This document shows positions 6,206 to 7,672 of a stretch of 7,672 bases of DNA, in pieces. The notes beneath the pieces are model-generated. The model worked only from the letters and a program-made list of their open reading frames with translations. It ran no database searches and was not told where the DNA came from. Numbering within the stretch: the stretch's first letter is position 1; each line of letters starts with the position of its first letter. A program made the position numbers and the translations under genes. Origin of the DNA: Actinomycetota bacterium (lineage in GTDB: Bacteria > Actinomycetota > Actinomycetes > Mycobacteriales > Mycobacteriaceae); assembly GCA_005789055.1 (NCBI GenBank), contig SYAA01000430.1:1-7672 (forward strand), read 5' to 3'.

Positions 6206-7039
6206 ATGTCCGAGCAGGCGCTCTACGGCGGCTCTGCCGCAGCACGCATCAAAATCCGCACCCACCATCTGCAGCGGATGAAGGTCGAGGGGCACAAGTG
6301 GGCCATGCTCACCGCCTACGACTTCTCCACCGCACGACTCTTCGACGAGGCCGGAATTCCCGTCCTCCTGGTCGGCGACTCGGCAGCCAACGTCGTCTAC
6401 GGCTACGACACCACCGTTCCGGTCACCGTGGACGAACTGATCCCCCTGGTGCGCGGCGTGGTCCGAGGTGCTGAGCACGCACTGGTCGTGGCGGACCTGC
6501 CATTTGGCAGCTACGAGGGTGGGCCCGCGCAGGCCCTGGCCACCGCGACGCGGTTCCTCAAGGAAGCCGGAGCACACGCGGTGAAACTCGAGGGCGGCGA
6601 ACGAGTAGCCGATCAGATCGCGACCCTGACCGCGGCGGGCATCCCGGTGATGGCCCACATCGGGTTCACCCCGCAGAGCGTCAACAGCCTCGGCGGCTTC
6701 CGCGTTCAGGGCCGGGGCGACGGTGCCGAGCAGACCGTCGCCGACGCCATCGCCGTCGCCGAGGCCGGCGCATTCGCTGTGGTGATGGAAATGGTGCCGG
6801 CTGAACTGGCCACCCAGATCACCGGGAAGCTGACCATCCCGACGGTCGGGATCGGTGCGGGCCGCAACTGCGACGCCCAGGTGCTGGTCTGGCAGGACAT
6901 GGCCGGACTCACCAGCGGAAAGACCGCGAAATTCGTCAAGCGATTCGGTGACGTCGGCGGCGAGTTACGCCGCGCCGCAACGCAGTACGCGGACGAGGTC
7001 GCCAGCGGAGTTTTCCCCGGCGAAGAACACAGCTTCTAG
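6206..7039 (+). CDS. panB: 3-methyl-2-oxobutanoate hydroxymethyltransferase (ketopantoate hydroxymethyltransferase)
   Basis: PanB transfers a hydroxymethyl group from 5,10-methylenetetrahydrofolate to 2-oxoisovalerate, giving ketopantoate, the first committed step to pantothenate and coenzyme A. The enzyme is a cytosolic TIM barrel that usually forms a decamer. At 277 residues it has the expected length and is very close to M. tuberculosis PanB (Rv2225). Expected Mg and substrate residues are Asp58 (VGDSAA), Asp97 (VADLPFGSY), Lys127 and Glu129 (VKLEGG), His151 (AHIGFTPQS) and the catalytic Glu195 (MEMVPAE). The ATG at 6206 is chosen because the M. tuberculosis protein also begins MSEQ and because GGGGA (6196-6200) sits 5 bp upstream. 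The frame remains open back to a GTG at 6125, but those 27 residues look non-coding. panC and panD are not nearby, as in M. tuberculosis, where they lie elsewhere. Confidence 0.98.
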   Translation: MSEQALYGGSAAARIKIRTHHLQRMKVEGHKWAMLTAYDFSTARLFDEAGIPVLLVGDSAANVVYGYDTTVPVTVDELIPLVRGVVRGAEHALVVADLPFGSYEGGPAQALATATRFLKEAGAHAVKLEGGERVADQIATLTAAGIPVMAHIGFTPQSVNSLGGFRVQGRGDGAEQTVADAIAVAEAGAFAVVMEMVPAELATQITGKLTIPTVGIGAGRNCDAQVLVWQDMAGLTSGKTAKFVKRFGDVGGELRRAATQYADEVASGVFPGEEHSF

Positions 7040-7061
7040 CCAGTTCACTTTCATATGCAAC

Positions 7062-7082
7062 CCTGGACTGACCACGTCCAGG
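7062..7082 (+). terminator. Hairpin after panB, candidate terminator
   Basis: CCTGGAC (7062-7068) and GTCCAGG (7076-7082) form a perfect 7-bp stem with a 7-base loop, 22 bp after the panB stop. No U-run follows, as is common for mycobacterial terminators. The right arm runs directly into the first copy of the GGCTGGGCC repeat. Confidence 0.45.
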
Positions 7083-7147
7083 CTGGGCCAACCCCGGCTG
7101 GGCTAACCCGGCTGGGCCATCCAAGCTGGGCCATCGAGGCTGGGCCA
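7080..7147 (+). repeat. 14-15-bp imperfect tandem repeat, five copies, between panB and the CYTH gene
   Basis: The core rGCTGGGCy occurs at 7081, 7096, 7110, 7124 and 7138, with spacings of 15, 14, 14 and 14 bp; between cores the sequence resembles CATCCA or AACCCC. The last copy can also pair GGCTGG (7138-7143) with CCAGCC (7148-7153) around a 4-base loop, just upstream of the ribosome-binding site of the next gene. It is unrelated in sequence to the 17-bp array at 2937-3019. Function is unknown; it may be a variable-number repeat or part of the end of the panB transcript. Confidence 0.88.
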
Positions 7148-7172
7148 CCAGCCATAGCGATCGAAGGTGACG

Positions 7173-7672
7173 ATGCCGAAGCCGGGTGAACCGACCCGTC
7201 ACGTCGAAGTGGAACGAAAGTTTGACGTCGCTGAGGGGGTCGGACAACCGTCCTTCGACGGACTCCTCGCGGTCACGCGGACCCATCGGCTACCGACACA
7301 GACCCTGCAGGCCGTGTACTTCGACACCGCGGAGCACCACCTGGCCGCCCGGCGGATCACGCTGCGGCGACGTACCGGCGGGCCCGACGCGGGCTGGCAC
7401 CTCAAACTGCCGTCCGGATCGGAGGCGCGCACCGAGGTCCGCGCCGCACTCGGGTCTGGCACCGGCACCGCCGATATCCCCGAGGAGTTGCTCGACGTCG
7501 TGCTGGCCATCGTGCGCGACCGCGCGCTGATTCCGGTCGCGCGTATCGCGACGACCCGCGACGTCACGGTGATCCATGGCTTCGACGATGTTGCCCTGGC
7601 CGAGTTCTGCGACGACGCGGTCAGCGCGGCCCGCATCGATCCGACCGGCGGTGGTTCCGTTGACGAACAGTC
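7173..7672 (+). CDS. CYTH-domain protein, probably CYTH-CHAD type (Rv2226-like), 5' part (runs off right edge)
   Basis: The first 166 codons of a CYTH (adenylate cyclase class IV / thiamine triphosphatase) fold protein; the frame stays open to the right edge. The signature ExExK is at 12-16 (EVERK). Further barrel motifs are YFDT (49-52), LRRRTGG (64-70) and WHLKLP (75-80), whose basic residues line the tunnel that binds phosphate groups and divalent metal. The M. tuberculosis gene after panB, Rv2226, is a longer CYTH protein with, as I recall, a C-terminal CHAD domain, so a CHAD half is expected beyond the edge. Such proteins are linked to polyphosphate or other organic phosphates; the exact substrate cannot be read from this part. 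The start ATG at 7173 has a good ribosome-binding site, GAAGGTG at 7163-7169. It sits 133 bp after panB, behind a hairpin and a repeat array, so it may have its own promoter. Confidence 0.92.
   Translation, partial: MPKPGEPTRHVEVERKFDVAEGVGQPSFDGLLAVTRTHRLPTQTLQAVYFDTAEHHLAARRITLRRRTGGPDAGWHLKLPSGSEARTEVRAALGSGTGTADIPEELLDVVLAIVRDRALIPVARIATTRDVTVIHGFDDVALAEFCDDAVSAARIDPTGGGSVDEQ

Noticed and set aside
6053..6658. Open frame of 201 codons on the minus strand overlapping panB
   Set aside because: It is antisense to the well conserved 5' half of panB and shows no domain.
1..7672. tRNA, rRNA, insertion sequence or riboswitch
   Set aside because: No cloverleaf, transposase frame, terminal inverted repeats of useful length or known riboswitch core was seen on either strand.

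Overview
The window looks like chromosomal DNA of a mycobacterium, probably a Mycolicibacterium-like species. It is GC-rich. Five of its seven genes match, in order and strand, the Mycobacterium tuberculosis block Rv2222c (glnA2), Rv2223c, Rv2224c (caeA/hip1), Rv2225 (panB), Rv2226. The species call is inferred from recalled M. tuberculosis protein sequences and gene order; no search was run.

Layout. Minus strand, from the left edge: the N-terminal 184 codons of glnA2 (1-552); an unrecognised 192-codon gene (587-1165); a 207-bp AT-richer gap with palindromes and a promoter-like element; a secreted alpha/beta-hydrolase of the Rv2223c type (1373-2893); a short gap filled by about five copies of a 17-bp tandem repeat; the lipoprotein serine hydrolase Hip1/CaeA (3021-4574); and a WS/DGAT-family acyltransferase (4585-6000) ending 10 bp before hip1. 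A divergent intergenic region (6001-6205) follows. Plus strand: panB (6206-7039), then a 133-bp gap with a hairpin and a second, unrelated 14-15-bp tandem repeat, then the start of a CYTH-domain gene (7173 to the right edge).

How the genes may fit together. The acyltransferase, Hip1 and the Rv2223c-type hydrolase form a likely operon: one lipid-modifying enzyme and two tandem exported hydrolases that share the catalytic triad and ten aligned cysteines. glnA2 (glutamine synthetase family) and panB (first step of pantothenate synthesis) are ordinary metabolism. The CYTH gene is probably a CYTH-CHAD phosphate-binding protein. Compared with M. tuberculosis, two genes are extra: the unknown gene beside glnA2 and the acyltransferase beside hip1.

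No clearly new multi-gene system is visible. The parts least explained by known genes are the unknown gene with its own control region and the two intergenic tandem repeat arrays.
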